Shown: positions 19,008-28,684 of the stretch, in pieces
How the letters are laid out: each line of letters opens with the position of its first letter
Numbering within the stretch: position 1 is the stretch's first letter
From: Pycnococcus provasolii
Lineage: Eukaryota; Chlorophyta; Pseudoscourfieldiophyceae; Pseudoscourfieldiales; Pycnococcaceae
Direction: 5' to 3'
Length of the DNA stretch: 64,000 nt
Assembly (NCBI GenBank): GCA_938743325.2
Contig: OW568861.1
Span: 806,001-870,000 of the forward strand
Notes under the pieces: generated by a model
What the model was told of the DNA's origin: nothing
Database searches by the model: none
What the model saw: only the letters and a program-made list of their open reading frames with translations
Position numbers and translations under genes: made by a program

Positions 19008-20417
19008 TCACGTCTCGCTCGGATCCGACGACGACGACGACGACGAAGACACGACGCTCGTTGAAGAACCGCCCATTGTGCCGCCACCGGAATTGATCCA
19101 GAATGCAACGCTCGCCGCAACGCTCACAAACGCGCTCACGAGCATGCCGCCGCCGGGAACCAGCGTGTTCGCGAAACCCAGTGACGCCGGACCAATGATG
19201 AAAACCAGGTCGCCAATTGACTTCGGCAGAGCAAGCGCCTCCGCGGTGGCTGACGGAGGTGCGCGACTCTGCGTAAACGTTTCCAACGCGGGTGCCGCCG
19301 CGCCAAAGCCAATGCTCCACAAACCCGTCGCGAATGCAAACGATTGCAGGCTGTGCGTCTGCACCGCAAGGAAGAACCCGGCGGCACTTCCCAGCTGCGA
19401 AAGGCATATGACGATCCTTGCGGCATCTGCTGGATCCGACGAGACGTTCTTTAGGCGGTCAACCACCAGGCCACTCGACCCCACGGCGACCAATCCTCCC
19501 AGAGACCACAAGCTGAACAGCGTGCCAAGCTCGTCGGGAGACGCGCCAAGCACGTCCGTGGCAAACAGAGGAACGGCAACAACCTTTGCCACGCGGCCGA
19601 TACCATTCGCCAAGGCTGCCGCGGCGATGGCGCGCTGCGACGGCTGACGCAGAAGCTTCGTCCAGCTGCCGGCGGAAGAGCCGCGCGACATCGACGCCGA
19701 CGAAGGCAGGTCCGCATTGCCGAGCGTCTCCGGTATCAGCCAAGCGTATCCCACGGCGGCGATCCCACTTGCAAGCGCCACGGCGCCGAACGGGCTTGCG
19801 GGCCCGTAGTTCTCCACGAGCACGCCTCCAATTTTCGGCCCGACAACAAAGCCGACGGCGACAACAGCCTGGTATGCGCCGACGATGCGACCTCGATTAC
19901 CTGGCACCCTCGCTGTCAAGTCCGTGAGAAACGCGCGTTCTCCAGCCTCGGCGTATGCCCTCCCTGCACCCAGAGCAAACCTTGCAATGATGATGACTGG
20001 CAGCGAAGTTGCCATTGCGGTGACGGCATCAGCGGCGGCGATTCCAAGCATGCCCCCTACGATATTCGGCTTTCTGCCGTGCGTATCCGAGCTCCGTCCC
20101 GCGGAGTAGTTGAGGAGAAGCATGGCAACGGCGGGTGCTGAGATGACGACGCCGGTCACCGTGTCTCCCAGTCCGATGTATTTCCCATAGAGAGGCAGTG
20201 CCGGTATGAGTGCGCCGACGCCGCAGAAGAGCAGAAACTGCCCGACGAGAAAGACTCCGAGCGGGAAGGAGACGGCAGACAGGCTCGTCGCGTTCTGGTC
20301 TTTCGCGCCGACATCTTTCCCTGTGCTGTCGTTGATGTTGATGGGTGCGGGTGCGTTGACGGACCTTTGTGCTGCCCAGAAGTTCAAGCCGGTTCCCGAT
20401 CCTGTTCGTGCGTCCAT
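19008..20417 (-). CDS. Major facilitator superfamily transporter
   Basis: From the ATG at 20417 the protein is 469 residues with about 12 hydrophobic segments in two halves. The MFS motif A is clear between helices 2 and 3 (AGRSSDTHGRKPNIVGG), and AYAEAGERAFLTDL follows helix 4. The pattern resembles TetA/MdtG-type drug or metabolite antiporters; the substrate cannot be told. The C-terminus is a Ser run. The frame is open upstream to 21023 with no ATG, and the upstream part looks like a transit peptide (VRASASADRGKS), so an extra 5' exon with the real start is possible. Membrane (plastid envelope or plasma membrane) unknown. Confidence 0.85.
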   Translation of the reverse strand: MDARTGSGTGLNFWAAQRSVNAPAPININDSTGKDVGAKDQNATSLSAVSFPLGVFLVGQFLLFCGVGALIPALPLYGKYIGLGDTVTGVVISAPAVAMLLLNYSAGRSSDTHGRKPNIVGGMLGIAAADAVTAMATSLPVIIIARFALGAGRAYAEAGERAFLTDLTARVPGNRGRIVGAYQAVVAVGFVVGPKIGGVLVENYGPASPFGAVALASGIAAVGYAWLIPETLGNADLPSSASMSRGSSAGSWTKLLRQPSQRAIAAAALANGIGRVAKVVAVPLFATDVLGASPDELGTLFSLWSLGGLVAVGSSGLVVDRLKNVSSDPADAARIVICLSQLGSAAGFFLAVQTHSLQSFAFATGLWSIGFGAAAPALETFTQSRAPPSATAEALALPKSIGDLVFIIGPASLGFANTLVPGGGMLVSAFVSVAASVAFWINSGGGTMGGSSTSVVSSSSSSSSDPSET

Positions 20418-21419
20418 TCCTACTCCTCCTGGCTTACTGATTTGAGCTTCGACGTCCCCACCACCGACACCAGGGGAATCCGCTCCACCAGCTGGCCCAC
20501 CACCCTCCTCAGCACCACCACTACCCCTCCCCTGGCACTCGCCGGACTTCCCCCGGTCCGCAGACGCCGATGCGCGCACGCCCCGGTGACGGTAAATTGC
20601 TGAAGGTGCTGGTTCCTTTCTGCGTGTATTCTTAAGCTTGTGAAAGCTAAAGGAAGACGACTCACCAAAGCTTTGGGAGAAGAAACAAGAGGAGAAGCCG
20701 AGGTTGCGTTGTTTGCCAAAACACAGTGACAAATGACGACGACAAGAAACAGCTGGACGACGCAGCTGATGAGGACGAGGACAAGGACAAGAAAGAGCCC
20801 CTGGACGAAGCTGACGACGCGGAAGAAGAATCTTGACCAAATAAATGAGCAGAAATCTTTCCAAATGAAAAAGTGAAAATATTAATGTGGCAGATGCAGA
20901 TGCAGATGCGACACGACAAGTAAGATGACAATGTTCAAGGGATGCAAGGCAAGGTGCCCACCGGTGAACTTCTTGATGAAAAAAACAAAAATAAAAAATA
21001 ACGATTGCGAGCGAGCGAGCCACAGATGACGGATCGGATCGGACGGGGACAAAACAAAACGGAACCCACTTAGGCGCGTGTACCCATCAACCACTCCCTC
21101 CCTCCCTCAGTCCACTCCAATACCGGGTAGGGGAGAGCACGCGGTTATTAGGGGTTAGGCAAACGAACACCCGAAGCATCATCATAACCCTAGTTCTTAG
21201 TTGGGGGGAATCTCAATGCCCTAATCATGATAACCCTAGTTCTTAGTAGAGTGTTCGGTGGGGGAATCTCCCTCCTACCCTAATGCCCTAATCCCGTCTA
21301 CATAAAATACCAGTCCTTCTTCCAAGTTCCCCGTCCCCCATCCCATCCCATCCGTGTCTCATGATTTCTTTACTTCGTGGTGGTGGTGGTGTCGCTCACT
21401 GCTCACTGAAATCGTTGAA
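20418..21419. promoter_or_regulatory. Upstream region of the MFS gene with degenerate repeats
   Basis: The first ~600 bp may include a 5' exon of the MFS gene (see finding). At 21183-21293 an imperfect tandem duplication of ~50-60 bp holds two copies of ATAACCCTAGTTCTTAGT (21184 and 21230) and two of AATGCCCTAATC, all variants of the TTAGGG motif. No other gene seen. Confidence 0.5.
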
Positions 21420-24400
21420 TCAGAGCCTCCAAGCCAGCTTACCTAAGGCGGCAACAGGCAAAGCCAACGCACCTACACCTACACTCGTGAGCCACTCTTT
21501 AGGAGTTAAGCTCGTCGTACCAACCACTGTGCCGAATGTACTCTCCACCAACAGAATCTGAAACAATACCGTCACCAGCAATACGATCACAAAGTACCTG
21601 TTTTTCCAAAAGCCGTCAAACACATTCAGAGAGTCGGGACGCCTCGCGTTGATCTCGTTGAAAACCTGCATGAACACAAACGTGTTGAAGATGAACGTGT
21701 TCGTGTGCTCGTCGTGATCGCCTTCGAAAAGAACGAAGTACATAAAACCAAGCACGGCGAGCTGGAAGATCGCCTGCACGGAAATATTGCGCCACATCAC
21801 GTCAGATATGAGAGGTGCCGTACGACCGTACGGCTTGCGATGCATGAGCTCCTCGCGTGGAGGCTCCGTCGCGAGCGCCAGTGCTCCTAGCGTGTCCATG
21901 ATGAGGTTCACCCATAGCAGCTGCACGGCATTCAGAGGAATCTCGCCGCTTGCCACCGCCGCGACGAAGTTCAGCGTCAGCGCGACGATGTTCACCGTAA
22001 GCTGGAACTGAACGAAATTTTGGATGTTGCTGTACACCGAGCGTCCCCAACGCACGATTGTGGATATGCTCGCAAAGTTGTCGTCAAGTACGACGATATC
22101 TGAGCACTTCTGCGCCACCTGCGTGCCCGCGATGCCCATCGACAGGCCGATGTCAGCCTCCTTCAGAGCGCGCGCGTCGTTCGTGCCGTCGCCCGTCACG
22201 CCCACCACTTCGCCGAGATTTCGAAGCATGTACACGAGGTCGTACTTGTCCGACGGACTGGAGCGGGCGAGCACGCGTAGTCTCTCGAGCTTTGGGCCGA
22301 AACGTGCAATGCGCTGTGCGTAAGACATCTCGCGGAACTCCTCCCCCTCCACCGCCAGCCCGACGCTGCCGACGCCGCCGTCGTCGTCGTCACTGAGAAT
22401 GTGGCACTCGCGTGCGATCGCCTCGGCAGTTGCCTTGTTGTCACCAGTCACCATGCGAACGACGATGCCCGCGCGCTGGCACCGTAGCACCGCCTCGGGA
22501 ACGCCAGGACGACAAGGATCCTTAATGCCCACGAGCAGAAGAAGTGTGAGCCCCGAGTCAGGGAGATCGTCGTCGTCGCCAAACGTAGTTCCGACAGGGC
22601 ATGGCGTGTACGCGACGCAGAGCGTGCGAAGTGTTCCCACCGCCATGTCAGCAATCAAATTGACGAGATCCTCTCGACGCGTTTCCGTCAGCTCACTCAC
22701 CGAGCCGTCGCGCAGCATCTCCTTGTCACACAGACCCAGGATAATTTCGCTCGCTCCCTTCCAGTACACGCGCACGTCACCCGTCGCCTTGGAGCGAACT
22801 GCAGTTCCCGCACGCTTCTTTGTGCTGTTGAATGGAACGACCTTGATCTTCTCCACATTCTCGTTGGCACACTCGAAGCTCATGCCCATCATCACAGTAC
22901 CAAAGCGTAAGATTGCCTGTTCAGTTGGCTTGCCTGAAATCACAGGCTCCTCCTCCTCGAACGTCTTATCTGTCGACGAGCAGCTGCTCACCGTTCCTTC
23001 AGCATTAGCAAATAGACCCTCGCTCACAAGTTCCAGGAGATTGCTTGAGATGTTGCAGCAGTCACATCGCCCGTTCGTCTCGTCAGGAGAGGGCACGTCA
23101 AGGATACACGCGCCGAGCATCGCTCGTGTCACCACCATCTGATTTGTCGTTAACGTGCCTGTCTTATCGGAGCAAATGGTTGTCGCGCTTCCCATAGTCT
23201 CGCAGGCTCTCAAGTTTCGCACCAGAGCTTGATCTGCCATCATTTCTTTCAAGCTGTAAGCCAGGCTGAGCGTAACGGCGAGGGGAAGGCCCTCCGGTAC
23301 GGCGACGACGACGATTGTCACTGCGACCACTGCCGCCTTGAGGATTTGCGTGATGTCGTCAGGCTCGATGACACCACCTCGTGATGCGATCTCGAGACCT
23401 GATCTTGCGAGAAGCACGCCAAACACCGCGATGCCGACGGCAACGCCGAGCTTGCCAATGTCAGAAGCGAGGCTGCTCAGCCGGATCTGCAAGGGTGTCT
23501 CTCTGCCAACATCCACGAAATTTTGCTCCACCTCCTTTTTCATTTGCGCGTACTCCTCTTCCGTAATCTCGCGAGCCTCCATCTTCTTCTTCAGCATTTC
23601 GAGCTGACCACCTGCGTCGTCGACGTCGATGCCACATGCCATGAGCCGTCCCCATTCCGTGTACGGGCCGACGGCGGTGACGAGGTACGTCCCGTATCCA
23701 TCGAGGACCTTCGTACCAGCCAGAAGGAAGCCTTCTCGGAGTTTCTCCACAGCGTCCGATTCGCCCGTCATGGAGGACTCATCTACCAGCAGGCTGCACG
23801 ATGTGACTACAACGCCATCCGTGCAGATTTGGTCACCAGACGAGACGACGACGACATCTCCCACGACAAGATCATACAGCGAGATGCTCCGTGGGACGGC
23901 ATTTCGAATCACGTTGACAGAGACATCTTTGTTCAATGCGTCCAGCTCGCGGAACTGTTTTTCTTGATTCCAGTCGTTGAACGACGTCACAGCCACGACG
24001 ATGACGACAGCGGCAAGAATGCCCACGCCGTCGTACCAGCCTGTCGCCCAACCTTCTGTGGAGATTTCAGAAAATAGAGCGAGCACAGCACACAGAATGA
24101 GTGCGAGCAGTGTCGGGTCATTTGAGGCGGAGGCGATGTAATCAAATAGCGATTTGGATGGATACGAAGGAACGGCATTTGTTCCAAATGTGAGTTTACG
24201 ACGCTGCATGTCCACGTCGTCGCCGTCGTTCAGACCGTCGTCGAGCGACGTGACGTCGAGCATTGATGCGACTCGTTCCACGCCGCCCATGTTCTCCAGC
24301 AGGCGCGCGTTTGTCGACGAGATTGGCATCTGCGTTAGTTTCGAGAGATCCATTGGCGTCAGCATTTGCTGCTGCTGCTGCTGCTGCTGCTGCACAAACT

Positions 24401-24668
24401 CTCCTTTTTCTTCTTCTGATGGCCAAGCACCCGCCACTGGAAGATCACTGTCCTTCTCGACGGCATGCTGCTTTATGATGAGGGAATGATGATCGCTACG
24501 ACTACGACGACGACGACGACGCGAGGAAAATTGACCACACGTGGAAGACGGTGCGGAGGCTCGAGCTACCGCTGGAACATCTCTGACGAACCCACCACCA
24601 CTGCGGAGGAGGGGGGAGCGACGACAGCCTGCTTGGTGTCGAACGCGAAGCTGCTGCGACAGAGCCAT
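21420..24668 (-). CDS. P-type Ca2+-ATPase, type IIB (PMCA/ACA-like)
   Basis: The 1082-residue pump has the phosphorylation motif CSDKTGTLTTNQM near residue 500, the helix-4 Ca2+ site VPEGLPLAVTLSLAYSLKEM, the hinge GDGTNDARALKEADIGLSMG, and the helix-6 segment WVNLIMDTLGALALATEPP that marks type IIB pumps. It exports Ca2+ from the cytosol into the outside or an organelle. The N-terminus is unusual: about 60 Arg/Ser/Ala-rich residues (including [15 protein letters not shown]) resemble a transit peptide, then a Gln run (24367-24393) before the usual lead-in. I see no long C-terminal calmodulin region; any autoinhibitory domain would be N-terminal as in plant ACA pumps. Start is the ATG at 24668. 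Confidence 0.95.
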   Translation of the reverse strand: MALSQQLRVRHQAGCRRSPLLRSGGGFVRDVPAVARASAPSSTCGQFSSRRRRRRSRSDHHSLIIKQHAVEKDSDLPVAGAWPSEEEKGEFVQQQQQQQQQMLTPMDLSKLTQMPISSTNARLLENMGGVERVASMLDVTSLDDGLNDGDDVDMQRRKLTFGTNAVPSYPSKSLFDYIASASNDPTLLALILCAVLALFSEISTEGWATGWYDGVGILAAVVIVVAVTSFNDWNQEKQFRELDALNKDVSVNVIRNAVPRSISLYDLVVGDVVVVSSGDQICTDGVVVTSCSLLVDESSMTGESDAVEKLREGFLLAGTKVLDGYGTYLVTAVGPYTEWGRLMACGIDVDDAGGQLEMLKKKMEAREITEEEYAQMKKEVEQNFVDVGRETPLQIRLSSLASDIGKLGVAVGIAVFGVLLARSGLEIASRGGVIEPDDITQILKAAVVAVTIVVVAVPEGLPLAVTLSLAYSLKEMMADQALVRNLRACETMGSATTICSDKTGTLTTNQMVVTRAMLGACILDVPSPDETNGRCDCCNISSNLLELVSEGLFANAEGTVSSCSSTDKTFEEEEPVISGKPTEQAILRFGTVMMGMSFECANENVEKIKVVPFNSTKKRAGTAVRSKATGDVRVYWKGASEIILGLCDKEMLRDGSVSELTETRREDLVNLIADMAVGTLRTLCVAYTPCPVGTTFGDDDDLPDSGLTLLLLVGIKDPCRPGVPEAVLRCQRAGIVVRMVTGDNKATAEAIARECHILSDDDDGGVGSVGLAVEGEEFREMSYAQRIARFGPKLERLRVLARSSPSDKYDLVYMLRNLGEVVGVTGDGTNDARALKEADIGLSMGIAGTQVAQKCSDIVVLDDNFASISTIVRWGRSVYSNIQNFVQFQLTVNIVALTLNFVAAVASGEIPLNAVQLLWVNLIMDTLGALALATEPPREELMHRKPYGRTAPLISDVMWRNISVQAIFQLAVLGFMYFVLFEGDHDEHTNTFIFNTFVFMQVFNEINARRPDSLNVFDGFWKNRYFVIVLLVTVLFQILLVESTFGTVVGTTSLTPKEWLTSVGVGALALPVAALGKLAWRL

Positions 24669-24849
24669 GGCGGAATTTGTTTTTTAATGACCTCCCAATG
24701 ACGTGGCGAAAGAAGGAATTGTCGATTTCAGCTCGGGGTTTAGGCTTTGTGAAATCCGTGAAAGATGAATTCTATGCTACTCCTAACGCCTAAATAAACA
24801 CCTATTGCTGTATGCTCGCTACCACACATCATCATGACGCGCATCGAGA

Positions 24850-26475
24850 TCAAGACTGTGACGCGCCCACACCGTGCAATCCAGACATGCCGTCGCTCGC
24901 GGAGAATTTCCAGTTCGATGTCACCGTCTTGTACTGCGTGTAAAATGCCACGCCGTTCTTGCCGTAGAAGTTGAGATCGCCGTGGAAGCTGCCGCGCGAT
25001 CCCGTGAAGCTGAAGTAGGGAACGGGAACGGGGATCGGGACATTCACGCCCACCTGTCCCACGTCGACGTTTGCCACGAAGTGCCTTGCAGCCGAGCCAC
25101 TGCTCGTGAAGATTCCACACCCATTTCCGTACGGGTTGGCGTTCAGCAGGCTGATAGCATCGTCGAGCGTGTTGACTGCCACCACGCTCACCGCGGGCGC
25201 AAAGATCTCTTCGCGGTAGCACGTCATGTCCGGAGTGACATCCGTGATGATCGTCGGCCCGAAGAAATTGCCCTTGTCAAATGGCGGCTCGAGTGCCACA
25301 GTGCGCCGGTCGAGGGCGAGCTTTGCTCCCTCGCTTCCGACGGACTTCTCCACAATCGCGAGAGCGCGCTGCTTTGCCTCCGGCGAAATGAGAGGCCCCA
25401 CGTCCGTCGCGTCGTCGCTCGCGGGGCCAACCTTCAGGCTATCGCCAAGCTGGGCAAGCTTGTCGACGAGCCGATCGCGCACGCCCATGTCCCCACCCGT
25501 GACGGTGACGATGACGCCGATCGCCATGCAGCGCTGCCCAGCGGCACCAAACGCCGCGCCCGCGAGCGCCTTCGCCGTGGCCTCCGGATCGGCATCCGGA
25601 AGCACAACAGCGTGATTCTTCGCGCCCATGTTCACCTGCGCACGCTTACCGTTCGCGCACGCGCGTGAGTAGATGTGCTTCCCAGCGGCATCTCCGCCGA
25701 CGAAGGACACAGCCTTGATCGTGGGGTGGTCGCAGATGGCGTTCACGACGTCGTGCGCTCCGTGTACCACCTGCAGCACGCCCGGCGGCAACCCCGCCTC
25801 GGTGGCCATCTCGGCGAGCATCATCGTCGCCCCTGGATCCTTTTCGCTCGGCTTGAGCACCATGGAGTTTCCCGTGGCAGCAGCGAGCGGGAACATCCAC
25901 AGCGGCACCATGGCGGGGAAGTTGAACGGGCAGATTCCTGCGGTGACTCCGAGCGGCTCTCGGATCGCCATGGTGTCGACGCCTCGCGCGACGTTATGCA
26001 CACAGTGTCCTTCGGAGAGCCAGCCTGCAGCACACGCCTGTTCGACGATTTCGAGTCCTCGGAACACGTCCCCGTGCGCGTCGCTGATGGTTTTTCCCTG
26101 CTCGAGTGAGATGCTCTTGGCGAGTTCGTCCTTGTTTTCGTTGATGAGTTGCTGCAGCTTGAGCATGACACGCTGGCGTGCTGACACGGGAACGTGTCTC
26201 CACGTCGCTGCGGCTTCTTTCGCGCCAGCGACAGCATCTTCGAATTCTTGGGGTGTACACATGGGAACTTGCGAGATGACTTCATTCGTCGCTGGGTTCG
26301 TGACAGGTATCCACGAAGAAGTCGTGGAGTCCTGGAAGGAGCCGTTAAGGAAGAGAGGAACCTTAGTAACCGAAGATGAAGACGAAGACGCTGAAGACGA
26401 AGACGCTGATGATGAGAAGACACGAAGAATAAGACGAGGAGAAGAAGAATAAAATCCCCGAAAGGTGAACGCCAT
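24850..26475 (-). CDS. ALDH6: Methylmalonate-semialdehyde dehydrogenase (ALDH6)
   Basis: This CoA-dependent mitochondrial enzyme converts methylmalonate or malonate semialdehyde to propionyl- or acetyl-CoA in valine and pyrimidine breakdown. The 541 residues contain the ALDH core: [16 protein letters not shown], the NAD-binding [22 protein letters not shown], and the catalytic Cys in GAAGQRCMA. In place of the usual ALDH Glu-Leu-Gly-Gly motif it has NMGAKNH, which is typical of ALDH6. The first ~40 residues (Phe/Ser/Arg-rich, then a Ser run) are a mitochondrial presequence. The C-terminus runs to VTVLYTQ-type KTVTSNWKF and 16 further residues. The start is the ATG at 26475. Confidence 0.96.
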   Translation of the reverse strand: MAFTFRGFYSSSPRLILRVFSSSASSSSASSSSSSVTKVPLFLNGSFQDSTTSSWIPVTNPATNEVISQVPMCTPQEFEDAVAGAKEAAATWRHVPVSARQRVMLKLQQLINENKDELAKSISLEQGKTISDAHGDVFRGLEIVEQACAAGWLSEGHCVHNVARGVDTMAIREPLGVTAGICPFNFPAMVPLWMFPLAAATGNSMVLKPSEKDPGATMMLAEMATEAGLPPGVLQVVHGAHDVVNAICDHPTIKAVSFVGGDAAGKHIYSRACANGKRAQVNMGAKNHAVVLPDADPEATAKALAGAAFGAAGQRCMAIGVIVTVTGGDMGVRDRLVDKLAQLGDSLKVGPASDDATDVGPLISPEAKQRALAIVEKSVGSEGAKLALDRRTVALEPPFDKGNFFGPTIITDVTPDMTCYREEIFAPAVSVVAVNTLDDAISLLNANPYGNGCGIFTSSGSAARHFVANVDVGQVGVNVPIPVPVPYFSFTGSRGSFHGDLNFYGKNGVAFYTQYKTVTSNWKFSASDGMSGLHGVGASQS

Positions 26476-27824
26476 TGTGCTGCGCGAGGATGAAAAGAAG
26501 AATGGCGGATAATGTGATTTGGGAAAAACAAAACAGACGTTACCACGAAATAGCCAAATACCGAAGGCCAGGAAAACGGGGAAAATACGAACCCCGAACT
26601 ACAACTGCGAACCCCGAAACCTAACCCCGAACGGCCTCGTTAACCCTAACCCTAACCTGGGAGTCCCCTGGGGAACCCACCAGGAACCCTCTCAAAACTC
26701 AAAAGGAGGGTTCGGGTGGTGAGGGGACACCCACCCTATGCGAGAGGTCCATACGGTAGACCTTTTGTTCCCTTTGTGCCCTTCCCCTTCCACTTCACGT
26801 CTTTCTCCCCGACCTAGCTAGCCGACCGATTCCTCGATCGGGAGAAATGCGCAAATTCGCACCTCCCTACCCTCTGGCCCTCTCATCACGGCCTCAGTAA
26901 AGTGGAGTGGGAAACTACCTTAGTCTATGTCCATCAGCAATCGCTTTCACGCTTTGCAAGCACTTGTTTCCAGCGTAGTTCTCTACTTACTGTAGAAGCT
27001 GTGGCCGATGTGCAGGCCGTGCAAGCCGTCGGGAAAGGCTGGGCAAAAGGCTCTGTTTTTTTTAATTACCGCCTTTACGGGAACAACAGACTGACATCAT
27101 GGTGACATCAATTTTTGGTCAAATTCCATCAAAAATGCCCATTTTCAGTGGAGCATGCATTTCTCGGCTTGCACACAGCACGGTTTGTGCACGTCGCTTA
27201 TTATCGTACAGTAGGGGATACCGTTAGGGGATTATCGTACTGTATACCATCGTGCTGCGGTTTTGTGCCAGGCACATACAACCAGACTTCGAAGCCGTCA
27301 AGCCGACTTCGAATCCTGCTGGTGATGAGGGTTAGGCAGGTAGCAAAGCAGGGTGGTGAGGAGCGCCTGCCGCCTGGTAGGTTGTGCGTGCGTGGAAAAG
27401 AAACCCAAAGAAAGTGAAAAGCAAGAAACTCAAAGCGTGCTCGGAGAAAAGGAGCCGCGTCAGGTTGCTTTTCCGCCTCCAGTTTCCGCGTCTGCTATCT
27501 TCCAAGTGCCCTCTGCGCCTCAGAAAGTGCCAGCGCGGAAACTTCGAAGTCTCGTTTCCGCGTCCGGGCTCGCCTACTCGCACTTTCTGCGCCTCTAGTT
27601 TATCTTGTCGTGCTCCAACACTCTCACAAAAGGGGGGACACGTCACCCAAACAAGCGAACAAGGCGGGACCTATGTGACCTCCCACCTCCGCCTGGGCAG
27701 GCGGCCTCACGTCATGCACTCACACACACTCCGCTTCGCACGTCTACCTTTAAGACATCATATAATACGCTAGCGTGTGCTTTGGCCAACAGGTGAGCAG
27801 GTGAGCCGTGCTGACAACTTCACC
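26476..27824. promoter_or_regulatory. Divergent gap with telomere-like motifs
   Basis: The gap lies between the ALDH6 start (minus) and the CW/Dam-like start (plus). AACCCCGAA-type motifs cluster at 26588-26632, followed by CCCTAA units at 26641-26657. A direct repeat GACTTCGAA(T/G)CC at about 27283 and 27305 was checked as a tRNA T-arm and rejected. A TATAATAC motif is at about 27760. No gene seen. Confidence 0.5.
26641..26657 (-). repeat. Short interstitial TTAGGG array
   Basis: Nearly three CCCTAA units (minus-strand TTAGGG) preceded by several AACCCCGAA variants. Confidence 0.9.
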
Positions 27825-28640
27825 ATGAACAGCGACAGCACGATGTCTCGCGCAGCGAGTACTCCGTGTTTAACTCGCTCGAATCATTCTCACGCCGAGT
27901 TCGACGCGGGAGGAGCAATCTTCGCCGCACAGAGCCTCGTGGTCGCGAACGGAACGTGGACCTTTTCTGATATCATCCGCGAGACGAACGAGCGTCCAAG
28001 GCGTGTTGTGCAAGCGTGGTCCGCCTTGAGCGTAACAATTGCACAGCAAGAAGCCGGTAAGGCTGATGAATCGGAAGACGCGTCGTGCTTCCGTGCGCTC
28101 GTTTCTGCTCTTCAAGCTCACCGCGACGCCATTAGTCGGGCCGCTTTGGGTGCGAGTCGCGGGGCTCTCCTGATACAGGTTGACCGAGTGTTCGTGCTTG
28201 AGTCGCTCACGGGCATCAAACTTCGCGTGCGAAGGGAAAGTCTGCGTCCCCTCTGGGAAGCCGCAAGAGACGCGCTGCGACAATTTCGCGAAGTGACTGG
28301 GTCGTCTTTTGAAATGCGGCTCCATGTCGAAGCTAATCCTCCTGATGTTCAAACGCCACAAGAGCAGCAGGTACGGCGGGAACATGAAGGCAAGGGAGAA
28401 GAAGAGGAGAAATTCAAGAGCTCAACTTGCGCAGGCTTGGCGCCGAGCTCATCCAAACCAGCTCTAGCCCCAAGATCGTACCACTTGGATTCAACGCCCT
28501 CGCTATCGCACAGATTCAACGCATCATCAACTCAACTATTGGCCGTTGCGTCTAACGATGGTGTGCACAAATCATCGCCACCACATTGCGTCATTTGCGT
28601 GGATCATCCAACGCCGCCCCCATATCAGCAGTCAACGCCG

Positions 28641-28684
<44 letters not shown>

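Noticed and set aside
27280-27325. tRNA-like T-arm sequence GACTTCGAATCC
   Set aside because: It is part of a direct repeat; no acceptor stem or anticodon arm can be drawn around it.
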